64,000 nt of DNA from contig DATATI010000014.1 of the NCBI GenBank assembly GCA_036268875.1, forward strand, positions 166,371 to 230,370, written 5' to 3'. Positions 37,601 to 44,064 of this stretch are shown here, in pieces; within the stretch, counting starts at the first letter, position 1; every line of letters begins with the position of its first letter. The DNA comes from Polyangia bacterium. Lineage in GTDB: Bacteria > Myxococcota_A > Polyangia > Fen-1088. A program made the translations under genes and the position numbers. Under the pieces are notes generated by a model. That model saw only the letters and a list, made by a program, of their open reading frames with translations, did not search any database and was not told the origin of the DNA.

Positions 37601-38101
37601 ATGCGGGAGTACATGGAGCACCGGGCGTTGCACGGCGACACCTCGGTGCTGCCGACGCCGACGTTCTTTTACGGTCTGCGCGTCGGCGAAGAGTCGTGGG
37701 TGGACATCGAGCCGGGCAAGACGCTGATCATCAAGCTGCTGTCCATCGGCGACGTCGAGGCAGACGGCGCGCGCGTGCTGACGTTCGAGATTAACGGCCA
37801 GCCCCGCACCATGCGAGTGGCCGACGACGCCGCCAAGATCACCGGCGTGCGGCGCCGCAAGGCGGCCGCCGGCCGCAAGGGCGAGATCGGCGCGCCCATG
37901 CCGGGGCGGGTGATCGATCTCGTCACCAAGGTCGGCGAGCACGTCAAGGCGGGGCAAAAGCTGCTGGTCACCGAAGCGATGAAGCTGGAGACGGTGATCA
38001 AGGCGCCGGTGAACGGGCTGGTTCGTGAGATCGTGGCCGGCGCCAGCGAAAGCGTCGAGGCCGGCGATCTGCTGGTGGTGATCGAAGAGGTCGCCTCCTG
38101 A
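34634..38101 (+). CDS. pyc: Pyruvate carboxylase
   Basis: A single-chain 1155-residue biotin enzyme making oxaloacetate from pyruvate, bicarbonate and ATP. Domains in order: biotin carboxylase (1-450) with LLCANRGEIAVRVFRA, KASAGGGGRGMRVV, HIEVQVLGD and EVNPRIQVEHTVTE; carboxyltransferase (about 530-830) with RLTDTTWRDAHQSLLATR, AVGYTNYPDDVV, LHLHMHDTSGN; and the biotinyl domain (about 1075-1155), whose lysine lies in VTEAMKLETV. Length and order match the classical alpha4 form. It feeds oxaloacetate to the aspartate family made by thrA and thrC further right. The following binding-protein gene starts 34 bp downstream. Confidence 0.96.
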   Translation: MSILPFRRLLCANRGEIAVRVFRASTELGFRTVAIFSEEDRVHLHRYKADEAYLVGKGLEPVASYLAEDEIVELAKRHDVDAVHPGYGLLSERASFARKCRDAGIVFIGPTPEAIEALGNKIAARKIAQAAGVPVVPGTAEPIRSVAEARAFANQVGYPVMVKASAGGGGRGMRVVPGDGEMAEALERAKSESRKAFGDDSVFLEKLVVRPKHIEVQVLGDNHGNLVHLFERDCSVQRRHQKVVEYAPAWSVSEAIRARLAEDALKVARQVKYTNAGTVEFLVAENGAHYFIEVNPRIQVEHTVTEVITDRDLVQAQIRVAQGYKLSDPEIDIPNQAAIERRGLAIQVRVTAEDPRNDFLPDTGKIAVYRPGAGLGIRLDDGSGYVGARVSPFYDSLLVKITASGLEWNYARSKVVRALREFRIRGVKTNIHFLENVLQHPTFAAGKAHTTFVDETPELVQYTPRRDRATRILRYVASTVVNGHATVRGKPKPPLVALTREPLLPSVDPRVPPPAGSKQILDNRGPDGVVRWLREDRRVRLTDTTWRDAHQSLLATRLRTYDLARIAPATARVCADFFSLEMWGGATFDVAYRFLSEDPWLRLEELRKLAPNIMFQMLVRGANAVGYTNYPDDVVVAFIEEAAKGGIDVFRIFDALNDVDSMQVAIEAAQKTGKIVETAICYTGDVSDPTRKKFDLKYYVDLAKEVVRRGTHLLAIKDMAGLLKPRAATMLVRALKEAVDVPLHLHMHDTSGNSIASYLAAIEAGVDVVDGAVSIMGGMTSQPSLSSLAFALAGTPRDPRADIAGLEKLSTYWEPVREWYAPFESGLKAPAADVYEHEIPGGQYSNLRAQAEALGVGAAWETVKHAYADVNRLFGDIPKVTPSSKVVGDMAIWMVKQGLDARAVSEKAKDLTFPESVIDYMRGSLGHPPGGFPEPLRTHILKGATRIEGRPGASMPPFDWAGARREMETLAGISVETRDVVSYALYPKVMREYMEHRALHGDTSVLPTPTFFYGLRVGEESWVDIEPGKTLIIKLLSIGDVEADGARVLTFEINGQPRTMRVADDAAKITGVRRRKAAAGRKGEIGAPMPGRVIDLVTKVGEHVKAGQKLLVTEAMKLETVIKAPVNGLVREIVAGASESVEAGDLLVVIEEVAS

Positions 38102-38135
38102 GCGATTGCAGATGGTCGGCGCACAGGGTGGCAAG

Positions 38136-39209
38136 ATGACGGTCCCAACCGCCGGTGCGCTCCGCGCCCGAGGTCTGGCGCTGGTGTTGCCGGCGCTGAT
38201 CGGCGCGCTGTCGTGCGAACAGCGCCGATCCGAGATGCCGTCGCAACCGTCGTCGTCGCCGCCGATGGCGGAGATTTCACCGCCACCCACGAAACGCATC
38301 CGCATCGCGATGATCGGCAAAAGCTCGACCAACCCGGTGTTCTTGTCGGCGCGTTCCGGAGCGGAAGCGGCGGCGCGCGACCAATCGGCGAAGCTGGGAT
38401 TTCCCGTGCAGGTGGTGTGGTTGACCCCGCCGCGCGAGGACGCGCAGGTGCAGGCGCAGCGAATCACCCAGGCGGTGAAAGAAGGAATGGACGCCGTGCT
38501 GGTGTCTTGTTCGGATGACGTGCAGCTGACGCCAGCCATCGACGACGCCGTCAGCAAGGGCGTGCCGGTGATGACCTTTGACAGCGATGCGCCGCAGTCG
38601 AAACGGTTTGCTTACTTCGGCGTCGACGATCGCCGCCTCGGCGCCACGGTGATGGCCGAGTTGGCCAAGCTGATCCATGCGCGCGGCAAGATCGCCATCC
38701 TGGCCGGCAACCCGGCGGCGCCCAATCTGCGCAAACGCGCCGAAGGCGTCAAGGAGCAGGCCGCCCGCTATCCGCACGTGGAAATAGTGGGAACATTCTT
38801 CCACCCGGAGACGCCCGAGGATGCAGCGGCGGAAGTCCTGCGCGTCACCGCCGCTTATCCCGAGCTGCGCGGCTGGGCGATGATCGGCGGCTGGGCCCTG
38901 TTCTCGAAGACGCTGCTCGACGAGCCGGCCCTGCAGAAGATGAAGATCGTCGGCGTCGACGGCTTGCCGCCCGAGCTGCGCTACATCGAAAAAAAGGTGG
39001 TGCCGGTCTTGATCGCCCAGCCGACTTTTCTCTGGGGAAATGTCGGGGTGATGAAAATTCTCGATCGCATTCAGTACCACCGAGACGTGCCGTCGACCAT
39101 CGCGATGGAGCCGGTGCGCATCACCGCTGACACTCTGGGCGATTGGTCGCGCCAGTTGAAACAGTGGGGATTCGCCGACGTGCCCGAAGAATATTTGAAA
39201 CTGAAGTAA
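38136..39209 (+). CDS. Sugar-binding periplasmic lipoprotein (RbsB/Peripla_BP_4 type), orphan
   Basis: About 357 residues starting at ATG 38136; two upstream in-frame starts (38106 TTG, 38112 ATG) are possible. A lipoprotein signal ends in the lipobox IGALSC. The domain follows ribose-type binding proteins: RIRIAMIGKSSTNPVFLSA, QAQRITQAVKEGMDAVLVSCSD, KGVPVMTFDSDAP, RFAYFGVDDRRLGATVM, GKIAILAGNPAAPNLRKRAEG. No ABC permease or ATPase of the CUT2 class is adjacent, so it may serve a distant transporter or a chemosensory/kinase partner. It shares the strand with pyc, 34 bp away. Confidence 0.82.
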   Translation: MTVPTAGALRARGLALVLPALIGALSCEQRRSEMPSQPSSSPPMAEISPPPTKRIRIAMIGKSSTNPVFLSARSGAEAAARDQSAKLGFPVQVVWLTPPREDAQVQAQRITQAVKEGMDAVLVSCSDDVQLTPAIDDAVSKGVPVMTFDSDAPQSKRFAYFGVDDRRLGATVMAELAKLIHARGKIAILAGNPAAPNLRKRAEGVKEQAARYPHVEIVGTFFHPETPEDAAAEVLRVTAAYPELRGWAMIGGWALFSKTLLDEPALQKMKIVGVDGLPPELRYIEKKVVPVLIAQPTFLWGNVGVMKILDRIQYHRDVPSTIAMEPVRITADTLGDWSRQLKQWGFADVPEEYLKLK

Positions 39210-39381
39210 ACGCGCAGGCGCGAATGGCGCGCACGTTTCGGGCATGTTTCACCGTGATTTCCTGAGCGCTAAATCTGATCCACTTAACTCCAAAATCCTT
39301 TACACCCCTCACGGCCGCTGGCTAGTTTCCTCGTACTGATTCATGGCCACGACCAAAAAGAAACAACCAGGGGGTCTTTTG

Positions 39382-40611
39382 ATGCGACTTTCCGCTTCCG
39401 CCTTTGCTTTGGCTCTTCTCTCTCCGCTGGCTGCGCTGGGCCAGACGCCGCCGCCCGCTGACGCTCCACCCGCTGCGCCGCCGCCGGCCGCGGCTCCGCC
39501 CGCTGCGCCTGTTCCTGCTCCTGCGCCCGCACCGGCGGCAGTCGCCGCTCCTGCGCCGGCTCCCGCTCCTGCGCCGGCTGCGCCGCCCGCGAAGACCTGG
39601 AAGGATCTGGTCACGTTCGATGGCCTCGTTGACGCTTATTACCTGTACAACCTCAACGGCGTGAACAGCTTGAGCCAGCCGGGAGTCCGGCAGTTTGATA
39701 CCAACTCAAATACGTTCACGCTGAACCTCGCCAAGTTGGGCATCGGCGTCAGCGCGGACAACGTTGGTCTGCGCATCGACATGGGTTACGGCTCGATGGG
39801 CAACATCATCAACGGCACCACCCCGGTGCTGACCCCTCCGCCCGCGGGTTCGACCATGCCGGGATCGGCAATCGTGCCCAACGCCTTTCTGATCGAGCAG
39901 GCCTACGCCACGGTTATCCCGGTCGACAACTTCACCATCGACTTCGGTAAATTCACCACCACCGCCGGCGCCGAGGTCATTGAAGCCAACAAGAACTGGC
40001 TCTACTCGCGTTCCTTCCTGTTCTTCAACATCCCGCTGGTCCACACCGGTCTGCGCCTCGGCTACAAGATCAACGACATGGTGTCGGTGCAGGGCAGCGT
40101 GGTGAATGGCTGGAATGGTCAGGGCTTCGAGATCGACACGAACAAGGACAAGACCATCGGCTTGTCTGTCTCCCTGACGTTGCCGGGCGGGGTCAGCGTG
40201 ATTCCGACCGTCTACTTCGGCAAGGAAGGCAGCAGCACCGACACGCGTTTCTTGGGTGATCTGGTCGCCGCGTATTCGGCGGGCGCGCTGGGCTTGAACC
40301 TGAACGTCGACTACGTCAACGACAAGGCCGGCAATATTGATAACTTCTTTGGCGTGGCCGCGATGGGGCACTATGCGGTCGCCGATCACCTGTCGCTGAC
40401 GGTTCGCGGTGAGTACGCGCAGCAGAAGTTTGGGGACACCACGAACAAGCTGGAGGAGTTCACGTTGGGCGCGGGCGTGCCGATGGCCGGCCGCTTCGAG
40501 TTCCGTCCCGAGTTCCGCATGGACTTCACCGACCCGGCCCAGTTTGTGGGCGACTCGGGTGCCAAGAAGACGCAGGCCACGTTGACCGGCGCCTTCCTGG
40601 CCTGGTTCTAA
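39382..40611 (+). CDS. Outer-membrane beta-barrel porin (BBP2/OmpL-like), copy 1
   Basis: About 409 residues from ATG 39382, the Met opening the signal peptide MRLSASAFALALLSPLAALG, with GGGGG 7 nt upstream; an ATG at 39343 would add 13 residues. After cleavage there are about 55 residues of Pro-Ala repeats, then KTWKDLVTFDGLVDAYYLYN and a barrel domain with DFGKFTTTAGAEVIEANKNW, HTGLRLGYKIND and VSVQGSVVNGWN, typical of beta-barrel porin-2 proteins, ending in a terminal Phe (AWF). A paralogue lies immediately downstream. The Pro-Ala segment could span the periplasm or peptidoglycan (inference). Confidence 0.8.
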   Translation: MRLSASAFALALLSPLAALGQTPPPADAPPAAPPPAAAPPAAPVPAPAPAPAAVAAPAPAPAPAPAAPPAKTWKDLVTFDGLVDAYYLYNLNGVNSLSQPGVRQFDTNSNTFTLNLAKLGIGVSADNVGLRIDMGYGSMGNIINGTTPVLTPPPAGSTMPGSAIVPNAFLIEQAYATVIPVDNFTIDFGKFTTTAGAEVIEANKNWLYSRSFLFFNIPLVHTGLRLGYKINDMVSVQGSVVNGWNGQGFEIDTNKDKTIGLSVSLTLPGGVSVIPTVYFGKEGSSTDTRFLGDLVAAYSAGALGLNLNVDYVNDKAGNIDNFFGVAAMGHYAVADHLSLTVRGEYAQQKFGDTTNKLEEFTLGAGVPMAGRFEFRPEFRMDFTDPAQFVGDSGAKKTQATLTGAFLAWF

Positions 40612-40642
40612 GCAAGCGCACGCCGTCGGCGTGCGGATGAGA

Positions 40643-40680
40643 GGGGCTCGCGGCGGGTTGCTGCGAGCCCCGTTTTTTTT
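40643..40680 (+). terminator. Rho-independent terminator after porin copy 1
   Basis: GGGGCTCGC (40643-40651) pairs with GCGAGCCCC (40663-40671) and is followed by G and eight T. It lies 31 bp after the porin stop and separates the two paralogous porin genes into different transcripts. Confidence 0.88.
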
Positions 40681-40785
40681 CTTTTGATACTGGCGCTTCC
40701 GGAAATTGATAACCGGAAAATTGCTTTACCGTCGCGGGGACGTCGTTTACGTTGCCGCCTTCACAACGGATCTGAGGAGGACAGG

Positions 40786-41916
40786 ATGCGCATTCACTTG
40801 GCAATGGGAGCGGCAGCGGTCGCTCTGTTTCCCCTGACGGTGATGGCCCAGACGACGCCTCCGCCTCCGGCACCCCCGGCGGATGTGGCTGCGGCGCCTC
40901 CGGCGGTGCCGGGCGTGCAGAAGACCTGGAAAGACATGGTGACGTTCGAGGGCCTGGCCGACGCGTACGGATCGTTCCGCCCCGGCGGCTCGCAGAGCGT
41001 TCCGCTCGGCTTCCGCGTCTTCGATGCGCCGACGGACACCTTCTCGCTGGCCTTCGCCAAGCTGGCGGTGGGCGTGAAGGCCGACCCGGTGGGGATGCGG
41101 CTGGATCTCGGGTTCGGCCCGGTCGCCGACCTCACGGCTTCCACTCCCAACGCCGAAGTTTGGAAGCACATCTTGCAGGCGTACGGCACCTTCGCCGTCG
41201 GCGGCACCACGCCGCTGACCATCGACATCGGCAAGTTCGTCACCGCCGCCGGCGCCGAGGTGATCGAAGCGCACGCCAACTGGAACTACTCGCGGTCGTT
41301 CCTGTTCGGCTACGCCATTCCGTTCACCCACACCGGCGTGCGCCTGACCGCGCCGCTGTCCAGCGCGCTGACCTTGCAGGTGATGCTGGCCAACGGCTGG
41401 GACAACAGCATCGACAACAACGCCGGCAAGACGCTGGGCGTGTCCGCGACCTTCGTGGCGCCCACCGGCACCACCATCATCGGCAACGTGATGGCCGGTC
41501 CCGAGCCGCAGATGGGCGCCGGCAACCCGTGGCGTTTCCTGGTCGACGCCGTGGTCTCGCAATCGTTCGGCAAGCTGTCGCTGAACGCCAACTTCGATTA
41601 CGGCCACCAGGACACGTTCAACTGGTGGGGCCTGGCCGCCTACGCCCGCGCGCCGGTGACGTCGATGATGAACCTCAGCGTACGCGGCGAGATCTTCCAG
41701 GACCGCGAAGGCTTCCGCCTGGGTCTCCCGCTTGGTTCGTACACCGTCGAGGAGATCACTGTCACCGCCGGCTTCCCGGTCGGCAACAACGCCGAGCTGC
41801 GCGCCGAGGCCCGCTTCGATTTCGCTGGCGACACCATCTATGCCTACGAGCCGATGGGCACGGACGCCAAGAAGTTCCAGTCCTCGCTGACCGGCGCCGC
41901 GCTGGTCTGGTTCTAG
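40786..41916 (+). CDS. Outer-membrane beta-barrel porin (BBP2/OmpL-like), copy 2
   Basis: About 376 residues from ATG 40786 behind GAGGAGGACAGG. The signal peptide is MRIHLAMGAAAVALFPLTVMAQ, followed by a shorter Pro/Ala linker and KTWKDMVTFEGLADAYGSFR, closely parallel to copy 1. Shared barrel landmarks are DIGKFVTAAGAEVIEAHANWNYSRSF (in parts), FTHTGVRLTAPLS and the C-terminus AALVWF. The two genes arose by duplication, with divergence mainly in the strands after residue 200. The last codons overlap the first copy of a 37-bp repeat that recurs 75 bp downstream. Confidence 0.8.
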   Translation: MRIHLAMGAAAVALFPLTVMAQTTPPPPAPPADVAAAPPAVPGVQKTWKDMVTFEGLADAYGSFRPGGSQSVPLGFRVFDAPTDTFSLAFAKLAVGVKADPVGMRLDLGFGPVADLTASTPNAEVWKHILQAYGTFAVGGTTPLTIDIGKFVTAAGAEVIEAHANWNYSRSFLFGYAIPFTHTGVRLTAPLSSALTLQVMLANGWDNSIDNNAGKTLGVSATFVAPTGTTIIGNVMAGPEPQMGAGNPWRFLVDAVVSQSFGKLSLNANFDYGHQDTFNWWGLAAYARAPVTSMMNLSVRGEIFQDREGFRLGLPLGSYTVEEITVTAGFPVGNNAELRAEARFDFAGDTIYAYEPMGTDAKKFQSSLTGAALVWF

Positions 41917-42024
41917 GCGCTGGGGGCGTTCGTTTTCACTCGCTGCTGGTGCAAGGCATCATGCCGCCGACGTGGGCCAGCACCACGCTAGGCGCTGGGG
42001 GCGTTCGTTTTCACTCGCTGCTGG
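41913..42024. repeat. 37-bp perfect direct repeat at porin copy 2 stop (41913-41949 and 41988-42024)
   Basis: Both units begin CTAGGCGCTGGGGGCGTTCG and continue TTTTCACTCGCTGCTGG, separated by 38 bp. The first includes the stop codon of porin copy 2. The rest of the 290-bp gap to the next gene is an AT-rich leader; no gene or hairpin terminator is visible in the repeat. Confidence 0.75.
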
Positions 42025-42117
42025 GGGTTGGTCTCCCGGCGTCGCCACAGATCTGCGTGCGTCTGGCAGCTGTTGCTGGCGGGGCAACAACACTGTAGGC
42101 CCCTGGACAACGGGAGC

Positions 42118-42206
42118 TCATTGGCTGAATAAAAATACCCTTATATTTCAGATAATTAAGCAAATTATCCAGATAGATATCGTATGGCACATTACATGCT
42201 TTATGT
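42118..42206 (+). promoter_or_regulatory. AT-rich leader, probable promoter of the LamG lipoprotein gene
   Basis: This stretch is strikingly AT-rich for the chromosome (TAAAAATACCCTTATATTTC and AATTAAGCAAATTATCCAG). TTGGCT (42121-42126) with TATATT (42142-42147) gives a short 15-bp spacing, so the exact sigma-70 site is uncertain. Confidence 0.4.
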
Positions 42207-44054
42207 ATGTGCATGCGCCTCTCGATTCTCGGCAATTCTCTGCTTGTCCTCGCCACGGTGGGTCTCGGTTGCAAGGAGCAAGACCTCAGTAACAGTGGCG
42301 ATGAAGCCGAGGGCGCCGCGACGGCCTCGCTCAATGGGCTGCCCGACATCAACGGCCTGAGCAGCTACAACGGACTCAATTCGCACAACGGATTGAACGT
42401 CTATAACGGCCTCAATTCGTACAACGGCCTCAACTCGTACAACGGCCTCATGAGCAGCGCCGACGGACGCACGACGATTTCCTATCTGGTTCGTTGCGCG
42501 CTGCCGGCCGGCCATCAGATCACCAAACAGGATCAAAACAACAACTGGTACACCTTCGAAGGCGCCATTGGCGTGGCGCCCAGCTGGGAGATCGGGGCTT
42601 GCGATCAGACCTGTCAGGAATCGATCTCGGCCTGCCTGATGGCGCACGTCAACACCACCGGCGTTCATATTCCGCTGTGGCTCGATTCGCCAATGAGCGC
42701 GATCGGCTGGGGCCAGTCGCCGTGGTACCCGAATCGTGAGGGGACGTTCTTCGGCAACGTCTTCACGCCCAACAGCGCGGGCACGATCGACGCCTTTTAT
42801 TGCAACGGACCGGCCTTCGGCAAGGCCACCGTTCCTGGCCGCGTCGGCGGCTCCCAGACCGGTAGCCCCTACCGGAACCCTTTCATTTCTGGCAGCAACC
42901 CGAACGGGTATTGCACTCCGTGCACCAACACTGTCGACGGGCCCAGCTCCTGCCCGGTGAACGGCAAGACTTTCAGCACGCCGGTCACGGTGTGGCGTGG
43001 ACAGACGTTCCAGGCCGAAACCGCCGCCCACACCGGCGGCGTCGCCATCTACAGTTGCCCCAACACCTGCTCGGGCGGCTATCGCGTCGGCAACATGAGC
43101 CCCACCCAGGGCGTCACCCTCAATGGCGTCAACGTCTCGACCGCCGGAACGCACGATCTGGTCGTCTACTACGCCAACGGCGACTGCACCGGATACAACT
43201 ACCGCAACCTCAGCATCAACGTGAACGGTGGACCGCCGCAGCACCGCGCCTTTCCGTCGGTCAAGACCTGCGACTGGAACACGGTCTCGGCGATCACCAT
43301 CAGCCTGAACGGGTTCGTGGCCGGCTCGAACAGCGTGGCGCTCTTCGCGGACAGCGGCAGTCCGGCGCCTGACCTCGACTGGATCGAGGTCATGAGCGGC
43401 ACGTCGGTCACCAAAGTGGATCCGACCCTGGTCGGCTACTGGAAATTCGACGAAGGCGAAGGCAGCACGCTGGTTGACAGCTCGGGCACGGGCAACGACG
43501 CCTCGATCACCAAACAAATGAACTGGAACACCAGCACGGCCAATCTGCCGTCATTGCAGTTCGCCGACAAGGCGGCGCTGGTCCTTGGTTCCGGTGCTTA
43601 TGCCACCGCCGGGACGACCGGGGTGCCGGCCACCAACGCGCCGCAAACCATCTCGGCGTGGATCAACATCGGTGCACTGAACAGCGCGTCCGACGAGTAC
43701 ATCGTTTCGCTGTGGAATCCGGCCACGACCAAGGCAGTGTCGATGGGGATCCGAGGTAACCAGTTCCAGGTGTGGGCCTGGAACCCGAGGGTGCTGGTCG
43801 GGGTACCCGTGCCGTCGCTTCATTCATGGCATCACGTCGCCTACTCTTTCGACGGCCGGACCAACAAGCTATACGTGGACGGCAAGGCGGTGGCGACGAG
43901 CACCACCGTCCCCGATGCCTCAGCCGTGACGGTGGCTGAGATCGGTTCCTGGTACGGCAGCGGCGCCTACTCAGGTCAGCTCGACGAGCTGCGCGTCTAT
44001 AACGTCGCTCTCAGCGCCACGCAGATCGCCCAGCTCGCCGCCGGCGCGCCGTAA
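42207..44054 (+). CDS. Surface lipoprotein with NGL hexapeptide repeats, CBM-like and LamG domains
   Basis: A 615-residue secreted protein starting MCMRLSILGN; the lipobox LGLGC gives lipid attachment at Cys22. Residues 43-81 carry seven Asn-Gly-Leu triplets exactly six residues apart. Then follows a Cys-containing domain (about 85-240) of unknown type, a CBM6/35-like beta domain (about 265-395: FQAETAAHTGGVAIY, GGYRVGNM, VVYYANGDC) and a C-terminal LamG/concanavalin-type domain (about 415-610: LVGYWKFDEGEGSTLVDSSGTGNDA in parts, WHHVAYSFDG, LDELRVYN). It is most likely a cell-surface carbohydrate-binding or adhesion protein. It converges on thrA. Confidence 0.72.
   Translation: MCMRLSILGNSLLVLATVGLGCKEQDLSNSGDEAEGAATASLNGLPDINGLSSYNGLNSHNGLNVYNGLNSYNGLNSYNGLMSSADGRTTISYLVRCALPAGHQITKQDQNNNWYTFEGAIGVAPSWEIGACDQTCQESISACLMAHVNTTGVHIPLWLDSPMSAIGWGQSPWYPNREGTFFGNVFTPNSAGTIDAFYCNGPAFGKATVPGRVGGSQTGSPYRNPFISGSNPNGYCTPCTNTVDGPSSCPVNGKTFSTPVTVWRGQTFQAETAAHTGGVAIYSCPNTCSGGYRVGNMSPTQGVTLNGVNVSTAGTHDLVVYYANGDCTGYNYRNLSINVNGGPPQHRAFPSVKTCDWNTVSAITISLNGFVAGSNSVALFADSGSPAPDLDWIEVMSGTSVTKVDPTLVGYWKFDEGEGSTLVDSSGTGNDASITKQMNWNTSTANLPSLQFADKAALVLGSGAYATAGTTGVPATNAPQTISAWINIGALNSASDEYIVSLWNPATTKAVSMGIRGNQFQVWAWNPRVLVGVPVPSLHSWHHVAYSFDGRTNKLYVDGKAVATSTTVPDASAVTVAEIGSWYGSGAYSGQLDELRVYNVALSATQIAQLAAGAP
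42333..42449 (+). repeat. Seven in-frame 18-bp repeats encoding xxxNGL units
   Basis: NGL occurs at residues 43, 49, 55, 61, 67, 73 and 79 of the lipoprotein, most often as YNGLNS. Adjacent units are near-identical at DNA level (TACAACGGCCTCAACTCG types), so the array could change length by slippage. It lies directly after the lipid anchor. Confidence 0.85.
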
Positions 44055-44064
44055 CTGAGACGGT

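Noticed and set aside
36143..38557. An 804-codon minus-strand frame over pyruvate carboxylase
   Set aside because: The plus strand encodes an unmistakable pyc; the antisense translation has no recognisable motif.
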